14,071 bases of DNA from Roseiarcus sp043784465 (GCA_043784465.1 JAYVYJ010000268.1:1-14071); one strand, 5' to 3'. Shown: positions 1 through 8,282, numbered from the stretch's first letter. The notes: generated from the letters alone by a model not told the origin. Numbers and translations: made by a program.

Positions 1-595
1 CGAGCGCCGTTTCGAACGAGCCGATGAAATTGACGGCGTTCTTGACCTTCAGCTTGGCCCAGGCGGAGAAAGACCAATAGGGGAAGCCGAGCCGACGTCG
101 GACGGCGTTGAAATGGGTGTTGACGAAGATCGCGAAATCGTAGGCCCAGTCGCCGAAGAAGGCGAGCCATTTGGAATGACGCACGACCAGATCGAATTCA
201 TCGCCGTGCATGACAAGATAAATCTTGCCGTCCGCCGTTTTATATTTGGCGTTGCGGACGATTTTGACGCCGCCGAAGGACAATCCGACAAATTGACGCG
301 CGAATTCGTCGTGATTGCCGGGCACGAAGATCATCCGCGCGCCACGTCTCACCTTTCGCAATAGTTTCTGGATGACGTCGTTATGCGCCTGCGGCCAATA
401 AAAACTTGCGCGCATGCGCCAGCCGTCGATGATGTCGCCCACCAGGAAGATGGTGTCGGCGTCGTTGTGACGCAGGAAATCGAGAATGATCTCCGCCTGG
501 CAGCCGCGCGTGCCCAGATGCAAATCGGAGATGAAGAGAGCGCGATAGCGCCGGGCGGCCGGAACGGCGGCTTGGTCTTCGCGCTCGCGGGACAT
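1..595 (-). CDS. LpxH-like metallophosphoesterase (UDP-2,3-diacylglucosamine diphosphatase-like), 3' end cut by window edge
   Basis: This is a calcineurin-like metallophosphoesterase of the LpxH-related group (COG2908-like). I translated 198 codons from the ATG at 595-593; the C-terminus lies beyond base 1. Visible metal-site motifs are DLHLG (D24, H26), GDIIDGW (D54), GNHDE (N94, H95) and HGDEFD (H130). True LpxH removes UMP from UDP-2,3-diacylglucosamine in lipid A synthesis and normally reads GNRD where this protein reads GNHD, so the specificity is uncertain. Many alphaproteobacteria use the unrelated LpxI for that step. The protein has no signal peptide or membrane segment and should be cytoplasmic or peripheral. 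The frame stays open upstream of the chosen ATG and the ribosome site is weak (CGGAAC), so the start is likely rather than certain. It is divergent from frr. The fold is secure; the substrate is not. Confidence 0.85.
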   Translation of the reverse strand, partial: MSREREDQAAVPAARRYRALFISDLHLGTRGCQAEIILDFLRHNDADTIFLVGDIIDGWRMRASFYWPQAHNDVIQKLLRKVRRGARMIFVPGNHDEFARQFVGLSFGGVKIVRNAKYKTADGKIYLVMHGDEFDLVVRHSKWLAFFGDWAYDFAIFVNTHFNAVRRRLGFPYWSFSAWAKLKVKNAVNFIGSFETAL

Positions 596-790
596 GGCGG
601 GGGTTCCGTTTAGGGCCGAGGCTGACCGTGCTTTGCTCAGATTCGTGTGTCGGCCCGGTGACAAGACGCGAACGCGCCGCAATCGCGCTGTATCCCGCGC
701 GGGGAGCTGTGATAGAGACGGGCGCGGGCGCGGGCGCGCCGCGAATCGCTGCGCCCGCTCGGTCGAGCTGAATTAATCGGACGGGGTCCC
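596..790. other. Intergenic region between the divergent metallophosphoesterase and frr
   Basis: These 195 bases separate two divergent genes, so both promoters would be expected here, but I see no convincing -35/-10 pair on either strand. Three tandem GGGCGC units lie at 720-737. Part of them, GCGGGCGC at 730-737, can pair with GCGCCCGC at 751-758 around a 13-base loop. No T run follows, so this is not an intrinsic terminator. A 60-codon arginine-rich frame at 594-776 looks like GC-driven noise. Confidence 0.5.
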
Positions 791-1357
791 ATGGCGGCGT
801 TGCCAATATTCGATTTGAACGATCTCAAGCGGCGCATGCAGGGCGCCCATTCGACCCTCAGGACGGAGTTGAACGGTTTACGCACGGGACGGGCCAGCGC
901 CGCCTTGCTCGAACCGGTACAGGTCGAAGCCTATGGCCAGCGGATGCCGATTTCTCAGGTCGCCTCGATCAGCGTGCCGGAGCCGCGCGCGCTCGCGGTG
1001 TCGGTCTGGGACAAGACCATGGTCAATGCGGTCGATAAGGCGATTCGCGACGCTAATCTCGGCCTGTCGCCGACCGTCGAGGGCACGTTGCTGCGTATCC
1101 GCATCCCCAAGCTCAACGAGCAGCGCCGCAAGGAGATGGTCAAGGTGGCGCATAAATACGCCGAGGATGCGCGGGTGGCCGTGCGCCATGTTCGCCGCGA
1201 CGGTTTCGATGTGCTCAAGAAGCTGCTCAAGGAGCACGCATTGAGCGAGGACGACAACAAGCGCCACGAGGCGGAAGTGCAGAAAGCCACTGACGAATCG
1301 ATCAAGGAGATCGACCTGCTGCTGGCGACCAAGGAAAAGGAAATCATGCAGGTTTAG
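791..1357 (+). CDS. frr: Ribosome recycling factor
   Basis: Ribosome recycling factor works in the cytoplasm with EF-G to split the post-termination ribosome so that it can start a new round of translation. The product is 188 residues, against about 185 for the family. Family landmarks are LRTGRAS at residues 30-36, the SVPEPRALAVSVWDK stretch of domain II, and the VRHVRRD block at 131-137, whose R132 lines up with the functionally important arginine of the E. coli protein. The C-terminal helix is rich in Lys and Glu, as usual. The ATG at 791 follows a GGGG at 783-786, a poor ribosome site. In most Hyphomicrobiales pyrH lies just upstream; here a divergent metallophosphoesterase does. uppS follows after 22 bases, so co-transcription is likely. 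Confidence 0.97.
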   Translation: MAALPIFDLNDLKRRMQGAHSTLRTELNGLRTGRASAALLEPVQVEAYGQRMPISQVASISVPEPRALAVSVWDKTMVNAVDKAIRDANLGLSPTVEGTLLRIRIPKLNEQRRKEMVKVAHKYAEDARVAVRHVRRDGFDVLKKLLKEHALSEDDNKRHEAEVQKATDESIKEIDLLLATKEKEIMQV

Positions 1358-1379
1358 CCGGTTGAAAGGCTCCGCCCGC

Positions 1380-2149
<770 letters not shown>

Positions 2150-2150
<1 letters not shown>

Positions 2151-2983
2151 TGGCGCGGTTCGCCGTCGGCGACGATCTGGTCCCGAGGGCGATGTCCGCC
2201 GTCGTGATGATCGTGCTCGCGCTCACGGCCACGTCCGTGGGCGGCTTCTATTTTGTGGTGTTCTGGGGGGTCGCGGCGCTGGGCGTCGCTTGGGAATGGC
2301 AACGCATGATCGGCGGCGGCCGGCTGGGCCTGCGCACGCTCGCCGCCGGACTGGCGCTGATCGCGGCGGCTCCGTGGGCGCTGTTCGCGCATTCGCGCAT
2401 CTCGCTGCTCATCTTCATCGCCGGCGCGGTGGCGGCGGGCGCGGCGGCGGACAAAAGCCGCCGTTTCAATTCGGGCGCGGGCGTCCTCTACGCGGGGGCG
2501 GCGATGCTCGCCCCGGCGCTGTTGCGGGCCAGCCCCACGCAGGGGCTGGCGGCGATGCTCTGGCTCTACGCCATCGTGTGGGGAACCGACATCGGCGCTT
2601 ATTTCGGCGGCCGCCTGTTAGGCGGCCCCAAGCTCTGGCCGGCGGTTTCGCCCGGCAAGACTTGGTCTGGCGCGTTGGTGGGGGCTGGGGTTTCGACTTT
2701 GCTCGCCGCGATCGTCGCGGCTATCGCCGCGCCGGTTTGGCTGCGCTGGGCGCCGCTGCTGGGGTTGGGTCTGGTCGCGTCGGCGCTCTCGCAGGGCGGC
2801 GACCTTTTCGAGTCGGCCATGAAGCGAAGGGCGGGAGTCAAGGACTCCAGCCGCCTGATTCCTGGGCATGGGGGCTTGATGGATCGGCTGGATGGCTTCA
2901 TCGTAGCCGCGACGTTTGCGGCGGTCGTCGGCTGGGTGCGTTCCGAGGGACCCTGGATCGCGCCGGGCCTGCTTGTGTGGTGA
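2150..2983 (+). CDS. cdsA: Phosphatidate cytidylyltransferase (CDP-diacylglycerol synthase)
   Basis: CdsA converts phosphatidic acid and CTP to CDP-diacylglycerol at the inner membrane, the branch point for phosphatidylglycerol, phosphatidylethanolamine and, in this organism, probably phosphatidylcholine through the pcs gene in this window. The product is 277 residues and consists largely of hydrophobic membrane helices. The family signature lies at residues 222-248: SAMKRRAGVKD, then the PGHGG and DRLD blocks, with K231, D232, H240, D245 and D248 visible. The reading frame is open well upstream into uppS, but the ATG at 2150 overlapping the uppS stop is the natural start, with re-initiation instead of a strong ribosome site. 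dxr follows after 19 bases. Confidence 0.96.
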
Positions 2984-2990
2984 GTCCGGC

Positions 2991-2995
2991 GAGGA
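2991..2995 (+). promoter_or_regulatory. Ribosome binding site that fixes the TTG start of dxr
   Basis: GAGGA at 2991-2995 ends 7 bases before the TTG at 3003. It is the only good Shine-Dalgarno match near the beginning of the reductase domain and selects this TTG over the longer open frame that reaches back to 2916 inside cdsA. Confidence 0.7.
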
Positions 2996-3002
2996 TCAGA
3001 AT

Positions 3003-4190
3003 TTGACATCTCTCCAGCGCGGCGAACGCGCGCCCAAACGCCTTGTCTTGCTGGGGGCGACGGGCTCCATTGGCAAATCCTGCGCCCGGGTCATTCTCGA
3101 TAATCCCGGCCGCTTCTCGGTCGAAGCGGTGGTCGGCGGGCGCGACGGTGCGGCGCTGGCGCGCACCGCCCTAGAATTAGGCGCCAAATTCGCCGCGTTA
3201 TCCGACCCCGCCGGTTACGCCGATCTGAAAGTGGGCCTCGCCGGCCACAATGTCGAGACCGCCTGCGGCGAGGACGCGCTGGAGGCGGCGGCGCGATGGC
3301 CCGCCGACCTCGTGGTGTCGGCCATCGTCGGCGCGGTCGGCCTCAAACCGACTTTCGCGGCGATCGAGGCGGGGCGCAGGATCGCGCTCGCCAACAAGGA
3401 GACGCTGGTCTGCGCCGGCGCCCCCGTCATGCGCGCGGTCGCACGCTACGGCGCGACGCTGCTGCCTTTGGATTCCGAGCACAATGCGATTTTCCAGGCG
3501 CTGGGGGGGCGCCACATTTCGGAAATCGTCTGCATGACGGTGACCGCCTCGGGTGGCCCGTTCCGCGAGTGGAGCGCCGAGCGCATCGCCAAAGCCACCC
3601 GCGCCGAGGCGCTCGCGCATCCCAAATGGAGCATGGGGCCAAAAATCTCCGTCGACAGCGCCAGCCTGATGAACAAGGGCCTCGAACTGATCGAGGCGCA
3701 TCATCTGTTCTCCATTTCGCCCGAAAAGCTCGCCGTCGTCGTGCATCCCCAGTCCATCGTCCATGGGTTGATCGCCTTCGAGGACGGCTCCACGCTGGCG
3801 GGGCTAGCTAACCCCGACATGCGCACGGCGGTCGCCCATTGTCTGGCCTATCCCGAGCGCGTGCCCAGCGGCGTGCCCGCCCCCGACCTCATCGCGCTGT
3901 CGAAACTCACGTTCGAACCCGCCGACCTCGGCCGCTTTCCCGCCCTGCGCCTCGCCCGCGAGGCGCTGGCGGAGGGGGCGGGAGCGCCCACCGCGCTGAA
4001 CGCAGCCAACGAAATCGCCGTTGCGGCGTTCCTCGACGGCCGCATCGCCTTTGGCGTGATGGCGAGGGTTGTCGGGGGCACGCTGGAGGCGATGCGCGGG
4101 GCCGGCGAACTGGAAACGCCCGCCGACGTAGCCGGGGCGCTGGCGATTCACCATGCCGCGAGAGATCGGGCTTCCGCCCTCTTGGCGTAA
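3003..4190 (+). CDS. dxr: 1-deoxy-D-xylulose 5-phosphate reductoisomerase
   Basis: Dxr (IspC) is the first committed enzyme of the MEP isoprenoid pathway. It rearranges and reduces 1-deoxyxylulose 5-phosphate to MEP with NADPH and a divalent metal. From the TTG at 3003 the product is 395 residues, typical of the family. The NADPH-binding GATGSIG motif starts at residue 18. ALANKETLV is conserved, and the metal ligands appear as D157 and E159 in LDSEHNA and E228 in NKGLELIEAHH, matching E. coli D150, E152 and E231. VHPQSIVHGLI follows. An ATG-only gene caller could miss the N-terminus, because the first possible upstream starts lie in the cdsA coding region. The gene sits 19 bases after cdsA and probably supplies precursors to UppS two genes upstream. 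Confidence 0.96.
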   Translation: MTSLQRGERAPKRLVLLGATGSIGKSCARVILDNPGRFSVEAVVGGRDGAALARTALELGAKFAALSDPAGYADLKVGLAGHNVETACGEDALEAAARWPADLVVSAIVGAVGLKPTFAAIEAGRRIALANKETLVCAGAPVMRAVARYGATLLPLDSEHNAIFQALGGRHISEIVCMTVTASGGPFREWSAERIAKATRAEALAHPKWSMGPKISVDSASLMNKGLELIEAHHLFSISPEKLAVVVHPQSIVHGLIAFEDGSTLAGLANPDMRTAVAHCLAYPERVPSGVPAPDLIALSKLTFEPADLGRFPALRLAREALAEGAGAPTALNAANEIAVAAFLDGRIAFGVMARVVGGTLEAMRGAGELETPADVAGALAIHHAARDRASALLA

Positions 4191-4283
4191 CGGCGCCCCT
4201 CGGGCATATTAAGGATGCAGTAACCATTTGACGGCGGCGCGAAATTGGCGGAATTCCGCGCCCCCGGGAAGAGGCCTATCATA
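4191..4283 (+). other. dxr-rseP spacer with a palindrome
   Basis: This 93-base gap contains a perfect 12-base palindrome, GCGGAATTCCGC, at 4248-4259. It is nested in a wider inverted repeat of GGCGCG (4236-4241) with CGCGCC (4257-4262). TTGACG at 4228-4233 resembles a -35 box, but the hexamer 17 bases later (GAATTC) is a poor -10, so an internal promoter is only possible. There is no T run to make a terminator. Confidence 0.4.
4270..4274 (+). promoter_or_regulatory. Ribosome binding site selecting the rseP ATG
   Basis: AGAGG at 4270-4274 lies 9 bases before the ATG at 4284. It favours this ATG over the TTG at 4245 that would add 13 residues with no family support. Confidence 0.65.
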
Positions 4284-5432
4284 ATGCCAATCTTGCACGC
4301 GCTCGCGGACGTCCTGGGTTGGATGAAGTGGTACATCGTCCCTTTTCTCGTGATCATGAACGTGATCGTGTTCATTCACGAACTCGGCCATTACCTCGTC
4401 GGCAAATGGTGCGGCGTGAAGGTTGAGGCGTTCTCGCTCGGCTTCGGGCCGGAACTTCTGCATTACATCGACGGCGACGGCACACGCTGGCGGCTGGCGT
4501 TGTTTCCCATCGGCGGTTACGTCAAGTTTCTCGGCGACGCCAACGCCGCCAGCGGTCAGGATGAAAAAGCGCTCGCCGCCGTCGCGCCGGTCGACCGTAG
4601 TCGCACCCTCGCGGCTCAGCCGGTCTGGGAGCGCGCGGCTATCGTCGCGGCGGGTCCGGCGGCCAATTTCCTGCTCGCGATGGTGCTGTTCACCGGCATT
4701 TTCTACGCCATGGGGCAGTCGTTCCACAACGCCCGCATCGGCATGGTCGAGAAAGGCTCGCCCGCCGAGGCGGCGGGCTTCCAGCTTGGAGACCTCGTGA
4801 CCGCCATCGATGGGAGCAAGATCAAGAGCTTCCAGGATTTGCAGCAGGCGGCGGTGCTCTCCACCGGCCTCGATATGACATTTACGGTCGACCGCGCCGG
4901 CGATACGCTGACGCTGCGCGCCGCGCCGCAGGTGACGCTGGTGGATCAGGGCACGCTCGGCAAGCGCCGCATGGGCCATCTTGGCCTCGGCTCGACGCGC
5001 GATCCCGCCGACGTCAGTTATGAACGTTGCGGCATCGTGCAGTGCGTGGGCTGGGCGGGCGGCGAGGTCGGCTTCATCACCAAGGCGACGCTCTCCTATA
5101 TCGGCGGCCTGTTCGCCGGGCGCGAGTCGGTCGATCAGATGTCGAGCGCCATCGGCATGACGCAGATCACCGGCGCCGTCGCCAAGGTCAGCTTCTGGGA
5201 ATTGTTCAACCTGGCGGCTTTGTTCTCGGTCTCGGTCGGGCTGATGAACCTGTTCCCCATCCCGCTGCTCGATGGCGGGCATTTGATGTTCTACCTGTTC
5301 GAGGCCGTCACCCGCCGCCCGGTGAGCGAGCGCGTGCAGCAGATGGGCATGCGTATCGGGATTGCGCTGGTGGGCAGCCTTATGATCTTCACCACCGCGC
5401 ACGACCTGCTTCGGCTGTTCGCCCGCAGTTAA
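4284..5432 (+). CDS. rseP: RseP-family site-2 zinc metalloprotease
   Basis: RseP is an inner-membrane protease that cuts transmembrane segments, classically an anti-sigma factor in envelope stress signalling and also remnant signal peptides. The product is 382 residues, shorter than the 450-residue E. coli protein. Only one PDZ domain is evident (around IGMVEKGSPAEAAGF and DLVTAIDG), as is common in alphaproteobacteria. The zinc motif HELGH is at residues 32-36 in the first membrane helix, and the third ligand is D330 in the LLDGGH motif after NLFPIP. A GGYVKFLGD stretch typical of the family precedes the PDZ. No rseA-like anti-sigma gene is nearby, so the client is unknown. The stop codon overlaps the first CtrA-like half-site of the next spacer. 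Confidence 0.95.
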   Translation: MPILHALADVLGWMKWYIVPFLVIMNVIVFIHELGHYLVGKWCGVKVEAFSLGFGPELLHYIDGDGTRWRLALFPIGGYVKFLGDANAASGQDEKALAAVAPVDRSRTLAAQPVWERAAIVAAGPAANFLLAMVLFTGIFYAMGQSFHNARIGMVEKGSPAEAAGFQLGDLVTAIDGSKIKSFQDLQQAAVLSTGLDMTFTVDRAGDTLTLRAAPQVTLVDQGTLGKRRMGHLGLGSTRDPADVSYERCGIVQCVGWAGGEVGFITKATLSYIGGLFAGRESVDQMSSAIGMTQITGAVAKVSFWELFNLAALFSVSVGLMNLFPIPLLDGGHLMFYLFEAVTRRPVSERVQQMGMRIGIALVGSLMIFTTAHDLLRLFARS

Positions 5433-5469
5433 GCGTGAGTTAACCCTGTGGGTTAACCTGGGGTCAACC
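5429..5469 (+). promoter_or_regulatory. Two tandem CtrA-like binding boxes upstream of bamA
   Basis: Two boxes fit the alphaproteobacterial CtrA consensus TTAA-N7-TTAAC. The first, TTAAGCGTGAGTTAACC at 5429-5445, is a perfect match. The second, TTAACCTGGGGTCAACC at 5453-5469, has one change in its second half. The four half-sites therefore start at 5429, 5440, 5453 and 5464, spaced 11, 13 and 11 bases. The first half-site overlaps the rseP stop. The same bases include a perfect 8-base inverted repeat, GTTAACCC and GGGTTAAC, at 5439-5457. No T run follows it, so it is not an intrinsic terminator. The motif is seen directly; binding is inferred. Confidence 0.55.
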
Positions 5470-5724
5470 ACGCCTGTGTCGCATGCGCCACGCCCCCCCG
5501 GAAATGGTGTACGGTGTCCTTAATTACCGTTTGCGCGCTCTCGCTAAATGGGTAAAAGCCCGGTAACCTTTGGGACTTGTGCGAGTCCGGGAGGTTTCCG
5601 CCCCGTGTTTTCGGCGTCATGGCTGAAGGCGAAACGGGGTCCGGGACGCGGGCGACGGTGAACGAGGAAGGCCGGCGGCGACGCCAGCTTTCGAGCGTCG
5701 GGCGATACGGGGAAGTCGAGCGCA
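5470..5724 (+). other. bamA leader region
   Basis: These 255 bases lie between the CtrA-like boxes and the bamA start and hold no credible gene. A weak promoter candidate is TTGCGC at 5531-5536 with TAAAAG at 5553-5558, 16 bases apart. An imperfect hairpin at 5601-5639 pairs CCCCGT with ACGGGG and TTCG with CGAA, with a 3-base bulge and a 16-base loop. A GAGTC at 5583-5587 is a potential CcrM methylation site (GANTC), a motif common enough that its presence means little alone. Confidence 0.4.
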
Positions 5725-8247
5725 ATGAAGTTATTTGCAAGGTCGGGGGCTCGGTCGGCGTTTTGGGGGCTTCTGGCCGGTCTGGTCGTCGCGCTCAGCG
5801 TTTTGACGACGCCGCAAGCGGCCCTGGCGGCTTCGTCGCCGGTCGCCGACAAGATCACGGTCGTGGGCGCCAGCCGCGGCGACGCCGATTCGATCAAGAG
5901 CTATTTTCAGGGCACGGATCAGGCGAGCGTCAACCGCGCCGTCGCGGACCTGTCCGCCACCGGAATGTTCTCGCGGGTCTCCGCCAAGATCGCGGGCGAC
6001 CGCGTCGTCGTCTCGGTTGCGGAGGGTGCGCAGATCATCAATCGCGTCGCCTTCGAGGGCAACAACCGCCTCAAGGGCGATCAGCTCGGCGTCGAGGTTC
6101 AGTCGAAGAGCTATAGCTCATTCAACAAGACCGTCGCCGACGCCGACGTCGAACGCATCAAGGAGGCCTACAAGAAGATCGGCCAGAGCGACGTGACGGT
6201 CACGTATCGCCTTGTCACGCTGCCCAACGGGCGCGTCGATCTCGTGTTCAGGTCCGCCGAGGGCGACAAAACGGGCATCAAGTCGATTGTGTTCATCGGC
6301 AACAACAATATCTCGAACTGGCGTCTCAAGAGCCTGATGCAGGCGACGGAGATGAACTGGCTCTCGTTCTTCAAGACGAGCGACGTCTACAATCCCGACA
6401 TTGTGGCGACCGACGAAGAGGCGATCCGCAAATACTACATGCGCTACGGCTACGCCGACTTCCGCATCACCAATACGGCGGTCGTCTACGATCCCTCGCA
6501 AAAGGGCTACATCATCACGATCAGCCTTGACGAAGGCCCGCAGTATCATGTCTCCAGCGTGCGCGTGTCGTCGAACTTGCCGCGCGTGTCCGGCGCCGAG
6601 CTTGAGCATTTCGTGACCCAGCATCCCGGCGACGTCTACAACGCGACGGCGGTGGACAAGTCCGTCGAGGCGATGACGCGCGATCTGGCGCGCCGCGGCT
6701 ACGCGTTTTCCGACGTGCGCCCTCACGGCGACCGCAACAATGCCGACCACACGATTGCGCTCGCCTTCACGGTGGACGACGCGCCGAAAGTCTATGTCGA
6801 GCGCATCGACATCGTCGGCAACACCCGCACCCGCGACTACGTGATCCGCCGCGAGTTCGACATCGGCGAAGGCGACCCCTACAATCATGCGCTGGTCGAG
6901 CGCGGCGAGCGTCGCCTCACCAATCTCGACTTCTTCAAGAGCGTCCACGTCTCGACGCGTCCGGGCTCGGCGTCCGACCGCATCATCGTGACCGTGGCGG
7001 TCGAGGACAAGGCGACGGGTTCGGTCAGCGTTTCGGGAGGGTACTCGACGCTGGAAGGCGCACTCGTCGAAGTGGCGTTCACGGAGACCAACTTCCTCGG
7101 TCGCGGCCAGTACGTGCGCCTGAGCGCCTCGCGCGGCCAATTTTCGAACGGCTGGGGCCTCAGCTTCACCGAACCCAACTTGTTCGACCAGCGGCTCGCG
7201 GCAGGCTTCGACATCTATCACAAGGAGCAATTGCAGAACACTTACGCCCTGTATCAGACGACCACGACGGGCGTGAACCTGCGGTTGGGCGTTCCAATCA
7301 CCGACGAACTGACGTTCCAGCCGAACTATTCGCTGTACGCTTCGCAGATCAAGATCCCCAATACGAGTTCGCAGCCATATAGCGACTGCAACACCTCTAC
7401 GACGCCGGACGGCGGAACGTCGTGGTTCTTTACGCCTCCGGGCCAGCCTGCGCGTCAGGCGAATGTGGGCAGCAACGGCACGTGCTTGACCAACGGCGAG
7501 GCCTCGGCGGCGATCAAGGAAGCGGCGGCGCTCAAGCAGACCATCACCTCGCTCGTCGGCTATTCGTTGATCTGGGACTCGCTCGATAACCGCAAGAGCC
7601 CGACGCAGGGCGGCTACGCCAACTTCCATCAGGACGTCGCAGGCCTTGGCGGCCAGACCCACTTCGTGCGCGAGACGATCGACGGTCGGTACTATTATGC
7701 GATCACCGACGATCTCGTGGGTCTGCTGCATGTGCAGGGCGGCCGGATCGATCAGTTGGGCAAAGGCTCCTTGCCCCTCATCGACGACTTCAACCTCGGG
7801 CCTACTCTGGTTCGCGGCTTCGCCCCCGGAGGTCTCGGCCCGCGAGATATCTCCGATCCCAACAACATCGCAGCCAATTCGCTCGGCGGCACGACCTATA
7901 TCGGCGGCTCGGCGGAAATCCAGTTCCCGATCTTCGGGCTGCCGCGTGAGATTGGCCTGAAGGGCGCGCTGTTCGTCGACGCCGGCACGCTCACCGGCTT
8001 CACCGGACGCACCAACTTCTCGTCGCTGCTGGGCTACACTTATTGCCCGACCGGGAATGGGACGCCGCTGACGCAGCCGAGCTGCCTCAAGGTCAGCGAC
8101 GACAAGACGATCCGAACGTCTGTGGGCGGCTCGATCATCTGGGCGTCGCCGCTCGGCCCCATCCGCATCGACGTCGCCTACCCCGTCATGAAGGGCAAGT
8201 ACGATCAGACGCAATATGTGAACTTCAGCGGCGGCGCCAGTTTCTGA
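5725..8247 (+). CDS. bamA: Outer membrane protein assembly factor BamA
   Basis: BamA is the core of the BAM complex, which folds beta-barrel proteins into the outer membrane. The product is 840 residues. A Sec signal peptide (positive N-terminus, hydrophobic core at about 13-27, cleavage probably after ALA at 33-35) is followed by five POTRA domains starting near residues 43, 105, 185, 273 and 355. Each POTRA carries the usual beta-strand and Gly-Asn turn, for example FEGNNRLKG and IDIVGNTRTRD. The 16-stranded barrel begins near 433, includes ETNFLGRGQ and the loop-6 VRGF motif at 696-699, and ends in Phe, the outer-membrane sorting signal. Two cysteine pairs (C555/C587 and C774/C787) probably lie in surface loops. 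GGGGAAG at 5709-5715 is the ribosome site. A strong terminator follows. Confidence 0.97.
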   Translation: MKLFARSGARSAFWGLLAGLVVALSVLTTPQAALAASSPVADKITVVGASRGDADSIKSYFQGTDQASVNRAVADLSATGMFSRVSAKIAGDRVVVSVAEGAQIINRVAFEGNNRLKGDQLGVEVQSKSYSSFNKTVADADVERIKEAYKKIGQSDVTVTYRLVTLPNGRVDLVFRSAEGDKTGIKSIVFIGNNNISNWRLKSLMQATEMNWLSFFKTSDVYNPDIVATDEEAIRKYYMRYGYADFRITNTAVVYDPSQKGYIITISLDEGPQYHVSSVRVSSNLPRVSGAELEHFVTQHPGDVYNATAVDKSVEAMTRDLARRGYAFSDVRPHGDRNNADHTIALAFTVDDAPKVYVERIDIVGNTRTRDYVIRREFDIGEGDPYNHALVERGERRLTNLDFFKSVHVSTRPGSASDRIIVTVAVEDKATGSVSVSGGYSTLEGALVEVAFTETNFLGRGQYVRLSASRGQFSNGWGLSFTEPNLFDQRLAAGFDIYHKEQLQNTYALYQTTTTGVNLRLGVPITDELTFQPNYSLYASQIKIPNTSSQPYSDCNTSTTPDGGTSWFFTPPGQPARQANVGSNGTCLTNGEASAAIKEAAALKQTITSLVGYSLIWDSLDNRKSPTQGGYANFHQDVAGLGGQTHFVRETIDGRYYYAITDDLVGLLHVQGGRIDQLGKGSLPLIDDFNLGPTLVRGFAPGGLGPRDISDPNNIAANSLGGTTYIGGSAEIQFPIFGLPREIGLKGALFVDAGTLTGFTGRTNFSSLLGYTYCPTGNGTPLTQPSCLKVSDDKTIRTSVGGSIIWASPLGPIRIDVAYPVMKGKYDQTQYVNFSGGASF

Positions 8248-8282
8248 CCGCAATCGCCTGATCGCAAATGACTAAACGACCG

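Noticed and set aside
594..776. A 60-codon plus-strand frame in the gap before frr
   Set aside because: It is arginine-rich, has no ribosome site, overlaps the start of the metallophosphoesterase and has no recognisable motif; most likely noise.
5500..5531. Possible EcfG (general stress sigma) promoter, GGAAA with CGTT, before bamA
   Set aside because: The spacing is 23 bases, well outside the 16-17 expected, and the -35 element is imperfect.
5577..6116. A 179-codon plus-strand frame overlapping the bamA start
   Set aside because: Most of it overlaps the bamA signal peptide and first POTRA domains in another frame, and its composition is Gly/Arg-rich shadow-like.
6118..8253. A 711-codon open frame on the minus strand opposite bamA
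   Set aside because: It mirrors the bamA codons in a high-GC genome where stops are rare. Its composition is rich in Arg, Ala, Val and Asp with no family motif, and bamA is clearly the real gene.
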